Origin: Phycisphaeraceae bacterium
Lineage (GTDB): Bacteria; Planctomycetota; Phycisphaerae; Phycisphaerales; UBA1924
Assembly (NCBI GenBank): GCA_019636655.1
Contig: JAHBXB010000004.1
Span: 124,001-188,000, forward strand
Length of the DNA: 64,000 nucleotides
Direction of reading: 5' to 3'
Part shown: one piece after another, positions 1 to 11,068 of the stretch
How the letters are laid out: every line of letters begins with the position of its first letter
Position numbering within the stretch: the first letter of the stretch is position 1
The notes under the pieces: model-generated
Database searches by the model: none
Seen by the model: the letters and a program-made list of their open reading frames with translations, nothing else
What the model was told of the DNA's origin: nothing
Position numbers and translations under genes: made by a program

Positions 1-1229
1 GGCAGGCCCGTCTTGGGCACGAGGTGCACTTGGCGTTCGGCCCGATCTACGGGCCCGAGGGGTCGTTGCTGGCAAGGGTCGAGGGCTTCAACGCCCGCTG
101 CACGCACGGGGCCGAGCGGACGTGCTTCGGCGAAGCATGCCGGCCGATCGGGATCCACGTCGTTTCGCACCTTGAGCGCGAGATCCGGCCGCGGGCCGAC
201 CTCGCGTGCCACGGGGAACTCAAGCGGCTGGTCACGAGTCTTGGCCCTGATGTCGTGCACACGCACTCGAGCAAGGCCGGGATCCTCGGGCGGCTGTCTG
301 CGTGGTCGGTGATGAAGTCCTCGGGCGCCGGGAAGCCGCTGGTCGTGCACACGATCCACGGGCCGCCGTTCCATCGCTATCAGTCGGCGATGAAGAACGC
401 GATCTACATCGCGGCGGAGCGCTGGGCAGCGAGGCGGTGCCACGTGATCGTGAGCGTGGCGGACGCCATGACGGACCAGTTCCGAGCCGCGAAGATCGGT
501 CGCGACGGGCAGTACGTCACGGTCTACTCAGGCATGGAGGTCGAGAAGTACCTCGACGCTGCGCCCGGGGAGGACCGCGAGTCGATGCGCCGCGAACTCG
601 GGCTGCACCCGGCGGATCTCGTGCTGGGCACCGTGGCCCGCCTGGCCGAACTCAAGGGGCACGACGACCTGCTCGAGGCCCTCGGCGAGAAGCTCAAGCA
701 GAACCCACGTTGGAAACTGCTGTGGGTGGGCAACGGATGGTGGCGCGACCGGCTGCTGAGCCGGGCCCGCGGTATGGGACTGGGAGTCGTCGAGCGCGAC
801 CGAGGACAGACCGGGCCGGGGCAGGTGATCGTCACGGGCCTGGTCCCCAGCGAGCGGGTCCCGGCGATGATGCGGGCGATGGATGTGCTGGTGCACCCGA
901 GTTATCGCGAGGGCCTGCCGCGGACCGTGCCGCAGGGGCTGCTGTGCGGCGTGCCGGTGGTCGCGTACGACGTCGACGGCACGGGCGAGATCTGCCGCGA
1001 CGACGAGACCGGGCTGCTGGTGGATTGCGGAGACATCGAGGGGCTGGAACTCGCGATCGACTGGATGGCCGAGCATCCGGACGAACGCGCCGCGCTCGCG
1101 GCCCGCGGGCGGGAAGAATGCCGGGTGAAGTTCTCTGCTGCGACCATGGTGGACGATCTGGAACTGGTCTATCGCGCGGGCCTCGAGGGGCGATCCGCGG
1201 CGGACGCGGTGAAGGGCGGCGCCGGATGA
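1..1229 (+). CDS. GT4 family glycosyltransferase, 5' end cut by the window
   Basis: The reading frame is open from the first base (residues QARLGHEVHLAFGPIYG), and a GTG at 24 falls inside the usual N-terminal glycosyltransferase motif, so the true start lies upstream of the window. The visible ~409 residues form a GT-B fold protein. The N-terminal half carries a VVHTIHGPP motif and the C-terminal half a HPSYREGLPRTVPQG motif, the typical GT4 donor-binding loop, followed by GVPVVAYDVDGTGE. It probably transfers a sugar from a nucleotide-sugar to a cell-surface glycan; donor and acceptor cannot be told. The stop codon overlaps the next start (ATGA-type), so the two genes are likely co-transcribed and translationally coupled. 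Confidence 0.88.
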   Translation, partial: QARLGHEVHLAFGPIYGPEGSLLARVEGFNARCTHGAERTCFGEACRPIGIHVVSHLEREIRPRADLACHGELKRLVTSLGPDVVHTHSSKAGILGRLSAWSVMKSSGAGKPLVVHTIHGPPFHRYQSAMKNAIYIAAERWAARRCHVIVSVADAMTDQFRAAKIGRDGQYVTVYSGMEVEKYLDAAPGEDRESMRRELGLHPADLVLGTVARLAELKGHDDLLEALGEKLKQNPRWKLLWVGNGWWRDRLLSRARGMGLGVVERDRGQTGPGQVIVTGLVPSERVPAMMRAMDVLVHPSYREGLPRTVPQGLLCGVPVVAYDVDGTGEICRDDETGLLVDCGDIEGLELAIDWMAEHPDERAALAARGREECRVKFSAATMVDDLELVYRAGLEGRSAADAVKGGAG

Positions 1230-3055
1230 TGGGTCCCGGCGCGAGGCGGGCGGCCTGGGCCGCGACGCTCGTGCTGGCGGGCGCCGCCGCTTCGGCACCG
1301 GCCCAGTTGCTGAACCTGAACTCGCCCGCAGCGCCGGCGCCGGGCGAGGGTCGGGCGGCGATCGCGCTCCGCGCGCAGATGCGGCGGGAGATCAACGATC
1401 GGCTGGCGGTGGCGACGGAAGAGATAGAAGGGGACGTCATCGGCGCGCGGGTCGGGGTCTCGGTCCGGCGGTTGATCGCGGCGCTCGCGATCAAGGGTGA
1501 GGCCCTGGGCGAGGCCGGCTCCGCCCATTTGCTCGCCGCGCGCACGCTGACGAACCGGTTGGTCGAGGTCGATGCGATCGCGGCCTGGCTCGGGGCCGAT
1601 GGCGACGAGGCGCGGCGGGCTGTGGCCGAGACACTGTTCAACGCCACCACCAGGCTTGCCGTTCCCGCAACCCAGCCGGAACTTGATGCATGGCTGTGGG
1701 AGTTGCTCTCGCCATTGGTGGACGCCGCTTGGGAGTCCGGTCCCAACGCGCTGTGGGTCGGGAGGTGGGAACGCGGGGACCTTACCGCGACCCTGATCGA
1801 CCTGGCCCGATCGCGCACCGGCGGCAGCGACAGGGCGGTGCGGAACGCCCGGGATTCGCTGGTCGCGGCGGGCCAGCGAGGGCGGGGCGATGCGGTCGGG
1901 GTCTTCGAGCGGGCGCTGGAACTCCTGGCACAGCGGCGGTCGCTGGGCGGATCGGTCGGCGTGATCCGCGAGGCCCGCCCGGCGTGGCGCGTGCTGGAAC
2001 AGGTGTCGCGCCGGGACGAGACCGAGTTATGGGAGATGCTGGCGGGGATCGGGAGCAAACTGATGTCGCCCGCGGACATGGGGACCGATCCGTCGATCGT
2101 CGCGGTGCTCGCGAGCGTTCAGCGAGACAACGCGAACCTGGCCGACCTGCGCGCAACGAGCCGGGCGTTGACCCTCGAGCCCAAGGGGCCGTTCGCGGCC
2201 TCTCCGGCGGGCATCCGCTTGGCCAGGCTGCGGTTGCTGCGGATCGGGCAGGCCATGACGAAGCCGCCGACGGCCGCCGCGGCGAACGATGAACTGCTGG
2301 AGAGCATCGCGGTGGTGGCCCGCATCGCGGCGGTTCCCGGCGAGGCCGAGGCGAGGATGGCGGCGAACGCCGACGGAGAGGGGGCCGCCGCGTGGAAGGC
2401 AGTAAGCGGCGACAAGGCGGCCGAGTTGGCGGCGGCAATCGATGAGGCCAGGAGCGAGTGGATCGAGGCGTGGGGACGCGGCGCGGAGGCCGCGGCGGCG
2501 GCCGAGCGGCTCGACCGGCTGCGCAGCGCGATGTCCATGGTGGCCACCGCGGCGGTGGTGTTCCGCTTGAGGGATGCGGCGGTGGCGGGCGATCGCTCGG
2601 GCGTCCAGTCGTGGCCCGGTTGGGAGTTGTCGCCGATGGCCCTCAACACGCTGGCCGTGGAAGCGCAGCGGATCTCCGAGAAGGCGGTCGCGGCGGCGTT
2701 CGATGTGAAATCGACCGAGGGCGAAGCGGCGCAGAAGGAGTGGGAGGGCGGCGTAGGGCCGGCGGCCGGGGTGCTTGCCGCTCTCGATGCCGCGGCAAGG
2801 GCGGCGGGCGTGCTCGGCGCGGGGCCGCTGGCGGAGGTCGCCTCGGCGCCGGACGCGAGCGGCGATGCCGGGGTGCGGCTGTGGATGGTGGCGTCGCGGG
2901 CGGATTGCGCGGCGGTGTGCAGGTACTTGGAGGAGTGGGCGGCGGCGTCGGTCCCGCCTTTCGCGTCATCGCCCCGACGCGCAGCACTGCTGCAGTACGT
3001 CAACGCTCGCGCGGGACAGGTCCGGCGAGGTGTTGGGGAGGCGAGGCAGCCGTGA
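1226..3055 (+). CDS. secreted alpha-helical protein of unknown function
   Basis: 609 residues. The start is the ATG at 1226 that overlaps the stop of the upstream glycosyltransferase (a second ATG follows at 1229). The N-terminus MMGPGARRAAWAAT... has two arginines, a hydrophobic stretch and an Ala-x-Ala-like site (SAPAQ), so it should be exported. The rest is rich in Ala, Arg and Glu, with long helical stretches and no catalytic motif I recognise; a helical-repeat periplasmic protein is possible. It converges on trpS with one base between the stop codons. Function unknown. Confidence 0.75.
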   Translation: MMGPGARRAAWAATLVLAGAAASAPAQLLNLNSPAAPAPGEGRAAIALRAQMRREINDRLAVATEEIEGDVIGARVGVSVRRLIAALAIKGEALGEAGSAHLLAARTLTNRLVEVDAIAAWLGADGDEARRAVAETLFNATTRLAVPATQPELDAWLWELLSPLVDAAWESGPNALWVGRWERGDLTATLIDLARSRTGGSDRAVRNARDSLVAAGQRGRGDAVGVFERALELLAQRRSLGGSVGVIREARPAWRVLEQVSRRDETELWEMLAGIGSKLMSPADMGTDPSIVAVLASVQRDNANLADLRATSRALTLEPKGPFAASPAGIRLARLRLLRIGQAMTKPPTAAAANDELLESIAVVARIAAVPGEAEARMAANADGEGAAAWKAVSGDKAAELAAAIDEARSEWIEAWGRGAEAAAAAERLDRLRSAMSMVATAAVVFRLRDAAVAGDRSGVQSWPGWELSPMALNTLAVEAQRISEKAVAAAFDVKSTEGEAAQKEWEGGVGPAAGVLAALDAAARAAGVLGAGPLAEVASAPDASGDAGVRLWMVASRADCAAVCRYLEEWAAASVPPFASSPRRAALLQYVNARAGQVRRGVGEARQP

Positions 3056-3056
3056 C

Positions 3057-4130
3057 TCACCCGCCGGCGCGGAGTGAACGACTGCCAAAGTCGAGCTTCA
3101 TCGCCTGCTTCGCCATGTACAGCGTCTCTTCCGCGACCCTGTTCGCTCGCGCCGTGCCCGTGCGGATGACATCAAGGGCGATGTCGTCGCCGCCGGGTTC
3201 GTCGAGTTTCGCGCGGCGCTCGCGCATCGGCTCGATCAGCGCGGCGATCGCCTCGCCGAGTTCGGCCTTGACGTGACCATCGCCGATGTTGTCCCCGGTG
3301 GTGTAGCGCCGCTTGATCTCCGCGGCCCGGTCGGCGGGGATGAAGGCGTCGACGTACTGCATCAGCACGTTGTCGGGCTTTCCCGGCTCGGTCGGGGATT
3401 GACGGCCGGTGGTGATCCGGTTGATCTTCTTCTGGATCTCCTTCGGCGAGTCCGTCAGGAAGATCGCGTTGCCCAGGCTCTTGGACATCTTGTTGACGCC
3501 GTCGGTGCCGACCAGCCGGGCCACCCTGCCGATCTTGGCCCGCGGGATCGGGAAGACCCCGCCGGCCTTGACGTGCTCCTCGGGCGGCACTCGGTTGCCC
3601 ACGCCGCAGTACATCTGGTTGAACTTCCCCGCGACATCGCGGCACATCTCGATGTGCGCCTCCTGGTCCTCGCCCACCGGGACCAGCTCCGGGCGGAATG
3701 CCAGGATGTCGGCGCACTGGCCCACCGCGTACATCGGGAACCCGAACGAATAGGAGTCCCCGAGCCCCTTGGTCTCGATCTCGGTCTTGAGCGTCGGGTT
3801 GCGCATCACCTTGTTGAACGGCAGCAGCATCGCGAAGAACCACGACAGCTCGGCGATCGCCGGCACCTCCGTCTGCAGCACGATCGTCGACCGTTCGGGA
3901 TCAATGCCCGCGGCGAGCCAGTCCTTCACGATGCCGATGGTGTTGGCGCGGATGTCAGCCGGCTTGTCCGCCAGCGTGGTGAACGCGTGCATGTTCGCCA
4001 GCAGGAAGTAGCAGTCGTACTCGTCCTGCAGGCGGACGCGGTTCTCCAGCGAGCCGACCCAGTGGCCCAGGTGCAGGCCGGTGTGGGTGGGCGTGTCGCC
4101 GGTGAGGATGCGGGGCTTGGTCTGGGCCAT
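3057..4130 (-). CDS. trpS: tryptophanyl-tRNA synthetase
   Basis: 357 residues starting at the ATG at 4130 (MAQTKPRILTGDTPTHTG). It charges tRNA-Trp with tryptophan using ATP. The class I signatures are present: HLGH (the HIGH motif) near residue 20 and NKMSKSLGN (KMSKS motif) about two-thirds along. Size and motif spacing fit bacterial TrpRS. There is no Shine-Dalgarno, but a TACGCT hexamer (plus-strand 4140-4145) ends nine bases before the ATG, which would give an almost leaderless mRNA. An in-frame upstream ATG at 4175 would add 15 residues of low-quality sequence and is not favoured. Confidence 0.96.
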   Translation of the reverse strand: MAQTKPRILTGDTPTHTGLHLGHWVGSLENRVRLQDEYDCYFLLANMHAFTTLADKPADIRANTIGIVKDWLAAGIDPERSTIVLQTEVPAIAELSWFFAMLLPFNKVMRNPTLKTEIETKGLGDSYSFGFPMYAVGQCADILAFRPELVPVGEDQEAHIEMCRDVAGKFNQMYCGVGNRVPPEEHVKAGGVFPIPRAKIGRVARLVGTDGVNKMSKSLGNAIFLTDSPKEIQKKINRITTGRQSPTEPGKPDNVLMQYVDAFIPADRAAEIKRRYTTGDNIGDGHVKAELGEAIAALIEPMRERRAKLDEPGGDDIALDVIRTGTARANRVAEETLYMAKQAMKLDFGSRSLRAGG

Positions 4131-4190
4131 AGGGGCGAAAGCGTAGCGCGGCGGGGTGGCCGTCCGGCGCCCCACCGGCTCGTGCTGCCG

Positions 4191-5027
4191 CTATTGCTTC
4201 GCCGTCTCGACGATCACCTCGGCGGCCGTGGAGCCGGCGGCGGGTGGCGCGGCCGGACCGTACGTCGCCGCGACCTGGCGCCACGTCGTCTCCACCTCGC
4301 CGACGAGCTTCTCGAACGCCTCGGCCTCAGCGCGCCGTCGCGACTGGTCGACCGCCTCGCGGCTGGTCCAGGCGTTGGCGGCCTGCGTGGTCTTCGCCGT
4401 GGCCTCGGCCAGTCCGTAGATGTAGCCCGTGCGGGTGTCGATGAGCGACGCCGACGCGGTCGACGTCACCTGGGCCTCCTTGTCGGGAAACAAGCCGAGG
4501 GTGAAGACGCCCAGAGCCGGGATCACCGTCTCCGATCCGAAGACGGTGTCGAAGGTGTAGACAAAGACGATGTCGGCGTGCAGGTCCGCCGCGGCCGCGC
4601 GGAGGTCCCGCTCGGAACTGATGCGGTCGTTGATGACCAGACGGTTGACCGGCGCCACGCCGCGGACCATCGGCAGGCTCTCGAGCCGCTGGAGCTGTTC
4701 CGTGGTCTCGACCTCTCGGAGCGTGACGACGCTGAACGTGCCGCGGTTGCGGGACCCGCCGTAGGTGTACGAGCTGTAGTTCTGGTCCTGGATGCGGACG
4801 GCGGCGATGGAGGCGGGGAAACTCGCCGCGGGCTTGCGGCTCAGACGCACGGCGATATCGGCGTCGGTCAGGCCCGCCTGCTGGTCCTTGGTGATGCCAA
4901 GGGCGGCGAAATCAGCCGCCTTCCCGGGCGTCGTGTAGGTCGAGCACCCGCCGGCGAGACCGGCAACAAGACATGCCGCACCGAGCAGAATCGACGCTGC
5001 GGCCGACGTGGTCATCCGCGGTTGCAT
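4191..5027 (-). CDS. predicted lipoprotein of unknown function
   Basis: 278 residues. The start is the ATG at 5027, preceded by a perfect AGGAGG six bases away. A signal peptide ends in a clear lipobox (LAGGC, Cys about residue 25), so the protein is predicted to be lipid-anchored in the envelope. The mature part has a mixed alpha/beta composition (DIVFVYTFDTVFG, SASLIDTRTGYIYG), similar to small outer-membrane-associated proteins whose family I cannot name, and a C-terminal helix rich in Arg and Glu. Longer upstream frames are Arg/His/Pro-rich and lack a signal peptide, so they are rejected. Confidence 0.85.
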   Translation of the reverse strand: MQPRMTTSAAASILLGAACLVAGLAGGCSTYTTPGKAADFAALGITKDQQAGLTDADIAVRLSRKPAASFPASIAAVRIQDQNYSSYTYGGSRNRGTFSVVTLREVETTEQLQRLESLPMVRGVAPVNRLVINDRISSERDLRAAAADLHADIVFVYTFDTVFGSETVIPALGVFTLGLFPDKEAQVTSTASASLIDTRTGYIYGLAEATAKTTQAANAWTSREAVDQSRRRAEAEAFEKLVGEVETTWRQVAATYGPAAPPAAGSTAAEVIVETAKQ

Positions 5028-5118
5028 GGATCGCCTCCTGTGTGGTCGCCGGGGTCCTCTGCAGTGTACTGCTGGGCGGAGCGAACTGAAGGGGCGGCGG
5101 TGGGGGTCTTGGTCGCGA

Positions 5119-5604
5119 TTATGCGGTCGGTGGCCCGCCGGGAGCGCCGGAGGGGGCATTCCGCCCGCACTCGGGGCACACCGAGCCGGTGAGCCCGGCG
5201 AGGGGGTAGCCGCACAGGCAGTAGCCCGGGGCGTGCCGCCGTCTGAGGCTCAGCGCGAACAGGACTACGCCGGCGCCACCCAGCACCAGTGAGACCGGTA
5301 CTTCGAAGAAGTAGCCCGGCAACGGCACCAACCTCTTCCACCGGAGCCGCGGCCGGAACCCGATCTCAATCTGGCGGTTGAGGATGTTCTGCGTCGGAGC
5401 GCCGGGCACGGTTTGCGGGGTGAAGTTGACGGCGAGGCAGCCGTACTCGAAGGTGGCCTGCCGGTAGCCCGTCGAGTCGATGCGGATCCACGAGATCCTG
5501 AGCAGGCAGGGGATCGCGGCCAGCATGAGCAGGGCGAGCGACACGATGCGGAGGATCTTGCGCGAACGAGCCGCGGGCATTGGATGGGCTTGGGAGCCGG
5601 CCAT
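5119..5604 (-). CDS. small membrane protein with C-terminal zinc ribbon
   Basis: 161 residues. Two hydrophobic segments (about 17-37 and 98-118) flank a ~60-residue domain that probably faces outside. The C-terminus carries CLCGYPLAGL...CPECGR, a four-cysteine zinc-ribbon-like knuckle. The same plan (TM, domain, TM, ribbon) recurs in the tandem array at 41.1-43.2 kb and in a variant at 34.4 kb, so this is a dispersed paralogue. TAAACT (plus-strand 5611-5616) ends six bases before the ATG, suggesting a leaderless mRNA. Function unknown. Confidence 0.8.
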   Translation of the reverse strand: MAGSQAHPMPAARSRKILRIVSLALLMLAAIPCLLRISWIRIDSTGYRQATFEYGCLAVNFTPQTVPGAPTQNILNRQIEIGFRPRLRWKRLVPLPGYFFEVPVSLVLGGAGVVLFALSLRRRHAPGYCLCGYPLAGLTGSVCPECGRNAPSGAPGGPPTA

Positions 5605-5654
5605 GATGCAAGTTTACGGGTTCGCATCTTCGGCTGCGGAGCGATGAATGCGCG

Positions 5655-5685
5655 AAAAAGGGCCCCAGCACATGCCGGGGCCCTT
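5655..5685 (-). terminator. intrinsic terminator of ppdK
   Basis: Read on the minus strand, a nine-base-pair perfect stem AAGGGCCCC / GGGGCCCTT with a ten-base loop runs straight into TTTTT. It lies about 30 bases after the ppdK stop and before the start of the next minus-strand gene at 5604, so it should end the ppdK transcript. Confidence 0.88.
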
Positions 5686-5713
5686 GCGTGGAATAGCAGT
5701 ACGGTTTGCGAGA

Positions 5714-8434
<2,721 letters not shown>

Positions 8435-8615
8435 CGGGTGACCTGTACGGGAAAGATGCGGTGAGTAGGGAAGGCGGTTGGTTCCGAACAGGCGGAAACC
8501 CGACCGGCGCCGGAGCGCTCCGGCGACACTGGAAAAGAAGTGTAGAAGCGGCCGGAGAGGCTTTCGACCCGGCGGCGCGAGGGACCCGCGCAACGTCTGA
8601 TATGGGCCGTGTCGG

Positions 8616-8770
8616 CTCTTGTTCCGGCCGGAACAGGAGTTGTTCCGGCCGAAGTAGCTCCTGTTCCGGTCCGAACAACTCCTGTTGCGGCCCAAACAAC
8701 TCCTGTTGCTGGCCGAACAACTCCTGTTGGTGCCCAGACAACTCTTGTTGTGGCCCAGACAACTCCTGTC
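8616..8770. repeat. 21-bp tandem repeat, seven copies plus a partial one
   Basis: Seven contiguous 21-base units begin at 8616, 8637, 8658, 8679, 8700, 8721 and 8742, with an eighth partial unit from 8763. The shared core is CTCCTGTT followed by a variable GC-rich centre and AACAA. The first unit holds a perfect 14-base palindrome GTTCCGGCCGGAAC, and later units drift from it (GAACAACTCCTGTTG). The repeat sits in the 430-base gene-free stretch 8435-8864 between divergent ppdK and pabB; the rest of that stretch shows no other gene. Because 21 is a multiple of three, several frames read through it as a seven-residue repeat, but none has a credible start or composition. Confidence 0.9.
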
Positions 8771-8852
8771 TCGCCACCGATTGATCTTGCCCCCTCGCCC
8801 CCCGCCCCTCCTCGCACGGCCTCGCCCGACCGTCCTCCGCCGGGCGCTGGGT

Positions 8853-8858
8853 TAAAGT
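8853..8858 (+). promoter_or_regulatory. -10-like TAAAGT just upstream of the pabB TTG start
   Basis: TAAAGT ends six bases before the TTG start codon at 8865. With usual sigma-70 spacing, transcription would begin at the start codon itself, giving a leaderless mRNA. No clear -35 is visible. It is one of about twenty such hexamers in the window. Confidence 0.45.
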
Positions 8859-8864
8859 GGGGCC

Positions 8865-10412
8865 TTGATCGAGCCCCTTGATTGGAGCCTGGACCCCGGT
8901 GAGGCCCTCGCCCGCTGGCCCCTCGACCGGCCGGTCGCGGTGCTGTGGTCCGGCGATGAGGCCGCGGGAAGTGCCTCGAAGTGGGGGGGGTGGGGGAGCG
9001 GTCCGGCGGGGCCCGGCGATCGGGCCCGCGGCGGGTGGACCATCCTCTCCCCCCCCTCCCCCCTCTCCCAGTCCCTCACCGTCCCTCCGCTGGGCCTGTC
9101 CCACTCGCGCTCAACAACCGTTCCCCAGCCGCTGCAGGATCTGCGGGCCGCGTGGGACTCCACCGTGCGCGTTGCGGACGGCGATGAGATGGGTCCCGAT
9201 GCCCCTCCGTTCGTGGGGGGGTGGATCGGCTGGCTGGGGTACGAGTTCGGTGAACTGCTGGAGCCGGCGGTCGCGGCCGGCGGAGCCCCGATGCGGGCGA
9301 ACGACCGCGGCTGGCCCCTCGCCCAGTGGTACCGCTGCCCCGCCGCGTACCTCTACAACCACCGCACCGGCCGCTGGTGCGCTGCGGGCGAGCCCGCCGC
9401 GATCGCCGCGCTGCCGCGGATCGGCGGATCCGCGCTCCCCGCGCCCGCGCCCCGCGGCTGGCGGCTTGGCGAGATCGATGCGCCCCCCGGGGCGGGGACG
9501 GGGGGAAGGGGAGGGAGGGGGGGGCGCTATGCGGATGATGTCGCGCGGATCGTCGAGTACATCCGCGCAGGTGACATCTACCAAGCGAACCTCACGCACC
9601 GCCTCTCCGCGGCCTTCGACGGCTCGGCGCGGGCGCTGTTCCTCGCGCTAGCCGCCGCGGCCCGGCCGCGCTACGGCGCGTACATCGAGCCGCCCGGCCG
9701 GGGGCCCGCCGAGCATCGCCGCATCATCGCATCGATCAGCCCGGAGCTGTTCCTCGATGTCGGGGCCGATGGGCGCGTGGTGACCCGGCCGATCAAGGGG
9801 ACCCGTCCGGCGGGGACCGAACCCGCGGTCCTCGCGGCGAGCGCCAAGGACCAGGCGGAACTCAACATGATCATCGACCTGATGCGCAACGACCTCGGCC
9901 GCGTCTGCCGCTTCGGGAGCATCCTGGTCGACGAGGCGCGCACCATTGAAACGCACGGTGGCGTTGGTGGTAGTGGTCGCGGGGGAATGGGGGGGGTGCA
10001 TCATGGGGTGGCGACGGTGTCGGGGGAGCTCCGCGCGGGTGCGGGGCTCGCGGACCTGCTCGGTGCGGCGTTCCCTGCGGGATCGATCACCGGCGCGCCG
10101 AAGATCCGCGCGATGCAGATCATCCGCGATCTGGAGCCGGTCGCTCGGGGGCCGTACTGCGGCGCGATCGGGTACGTGAGCGACGGCGGCGGCGCGGCGA
10201 TGAATGTCGCGATCCGTACGGCGGTCATCACGGGAAATCCGGCCCCTGGCGACGCGCAGGACGCGATCCGCGGCGGCGTGCTCGACTACGGCGTCGGCGC
10301 GGGTATCGTGGTACAGAGCGACCCGAGGAGCGAATGGGAAGAAACGCTGGCCAAGGCCGGTGTGATCCGCCGATTCGCAGGACGGGAGGGCGGGCCAGGG
10401 GTGCCGACATGA
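8865..10412 (+). CDS. pabB: aminodeoxychorismate synthase component I (PabB-like)
   Basis: 515 residues from a TTG start. It makes 4-amino-4-deoxychorismate from chorismate for folate synthesis. The chorismate-binding domain fills the C-terminal two-thirds. Its PIKGT motif (about residue 306-310) is the PabB-type lysine loop, where anthranilate synthase TrpE has PIAGT. Also present are ELNMIIDLMRNDLGRVC, FPAGSITGAPKIRAM and YCGAIGYVSD. Oddities are Gly- and Pro-rich in-frame inserts in otherwise conserved regions (near residues 40-65, 205-220 and 365-378), encoded by runs of seven or eight G or C. The last bases overlap the next start (ATGA), coupling it to a NUDIX gene. Confidence 0.88.
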   Translation: MIEPLDWSLDPGEALARWPLDRPVAVLWSGDEAAGSASKWGGWGSGPAGPGDRARGGWTILSPPSPLSQSLTVPPLGLSHSRSTTVPQPLQDLRAAWDSTVRVADGDEMGPDAPPFVGGWIGWLGYEFGELLEPAVAAGGAPMRANDRGWPLAQWYRCPAAYLYNHRTGRWCAAGEPAAIAALPRIGGSALPAPAPRGWRLGEIDAPPGAGTGGRGGRGGRYADDVARIVEYIRAGDIYQANLTHRLSAAFDGSARALFLALAAAARPRYGAYIEPPGRGPAEHRRIIASISPELFLDVGADGRVVTRPIKGTRPAGTEPAVLAASAKDQAELNMIIDLMRNDLGRVCRFGSILVDEARTIETHGGVGGSGRGGMGGVHHGVATVSGELRAGAGLADLLGAAFPAGSITGAPKIRAMQIIRDLEPVARGPYCGAIGYVSDGGGAAMNVAIRTAVITGNPAPGDAQDAIRGGVLDYGVGAGIVVQSDPRSEWEETLAKAGVIRRFAGREGGPGVPT

Positions 10413-11068
10413 GTGCTGAAACAGGCTACCGGCCGCAGCCCCTTGGGGGCGTGACGGTGCGCACAGATATCGTGGACGTGTATGTCTTCCGCGCGATCGC
10501 GACCGGCGACGGCCGGGCGCCGCTGGTGGTCGAGTCGGAAGAGACCGGCGAGGCGTCGCAGGTGCACGGGGTGGAGTTCCTCCAACTCCACCGCATCGGC
10601 GATCCGCTCGCCGGGACGTGGCAGCCGGTGATGGGCCACATCGAGGCGGGCGAGTCGGCAGTCCAGGCCGCCGTCCGCGAGATGGAAGAGGAACTGGGGC
10701 TGACCGCCGAGTCGGGCCTGGTCGCGCTGTGGGCCCTCGAGCAGGTGCACCCGTTCTACATCGCGGCGATCGATTCGATCGTGCTCAGCCCGAGGCTGGT
10801 GGCCCAGGTGAGTGCGGCGTGGACCCCGCGGCTCAACGAGGAGCACAGCGAGTTCCGGTGGGTCTCGTGGTCCGAGGTGTGGCGGCGGTTCATGTGGCCG
10901 GGACAGATCGCCGCGTGTGGCGAGATCGTCGAGCACCTGCTGCGGCCCGGTTCGCTGGCGCGCGAGGCGCTGCGGATCAGCCAGATCCCGCCCCGTCCCC
11001 GCGCGGCGCCGGATGCGGCTCGCACTTCAGGCGGCGGCGGGAACGGTGTTCATCCCTTGACCATCTGA
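10409..11068 (+). CDS. NUDIX hydrolase
   Basis: 219 residues, start ATG at 10409 inside the pabB stop (ATGA overlap). It carries a perfect NUDIX box: GHIEAGE, then seven residues, then REMEEELGL (about residues 78-100). These enzymes cleave nucleoside diphosphates linked to another group, using the box glutamates to bind Mg. The preceding GTWQPVM and overall plan resemble NudB, the dihydroneopterin triphosphate pyrophosphatase of folate synthesis, and coupling to pabB fits that role; this is inference. The C-terminal ~60 residues are poorly conserved and Gly-rich, and the last 42 bases overlap the convergent glycosyltransferase gene. Confidence 0.85.
   Translation: MSAETGYRPQPLGGVTVRTDIVDVYVFRAIATGDGRAPLVVESEETGEASQVHGVEFLQLHRIGDPLAGTWQPVMGHIEAGESAVQAAVREMEEELGLTAESGLVALWALEQVHPFYIAAIDSIVLSPRLVAQVSAAWTPRLNEEHSEFRWVSWSEVWRRFMWPGQIAACGEIVEHLLRPGSLAREALRISQIPPRPRAAPDAARTSGGGGNGVHPLTI

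Noticed and set aside
302-1225. Upstream extension of the secreted helical protein
   Set aside because: Arg/Gly-rich antiframe sequence overlapping the GT4 gene; a normal signal peptide begins at 1226.
8616-8770. CRISPR array
   Set aside because: The 21-base units are contiguous with no spacers, and no cas gene is near.
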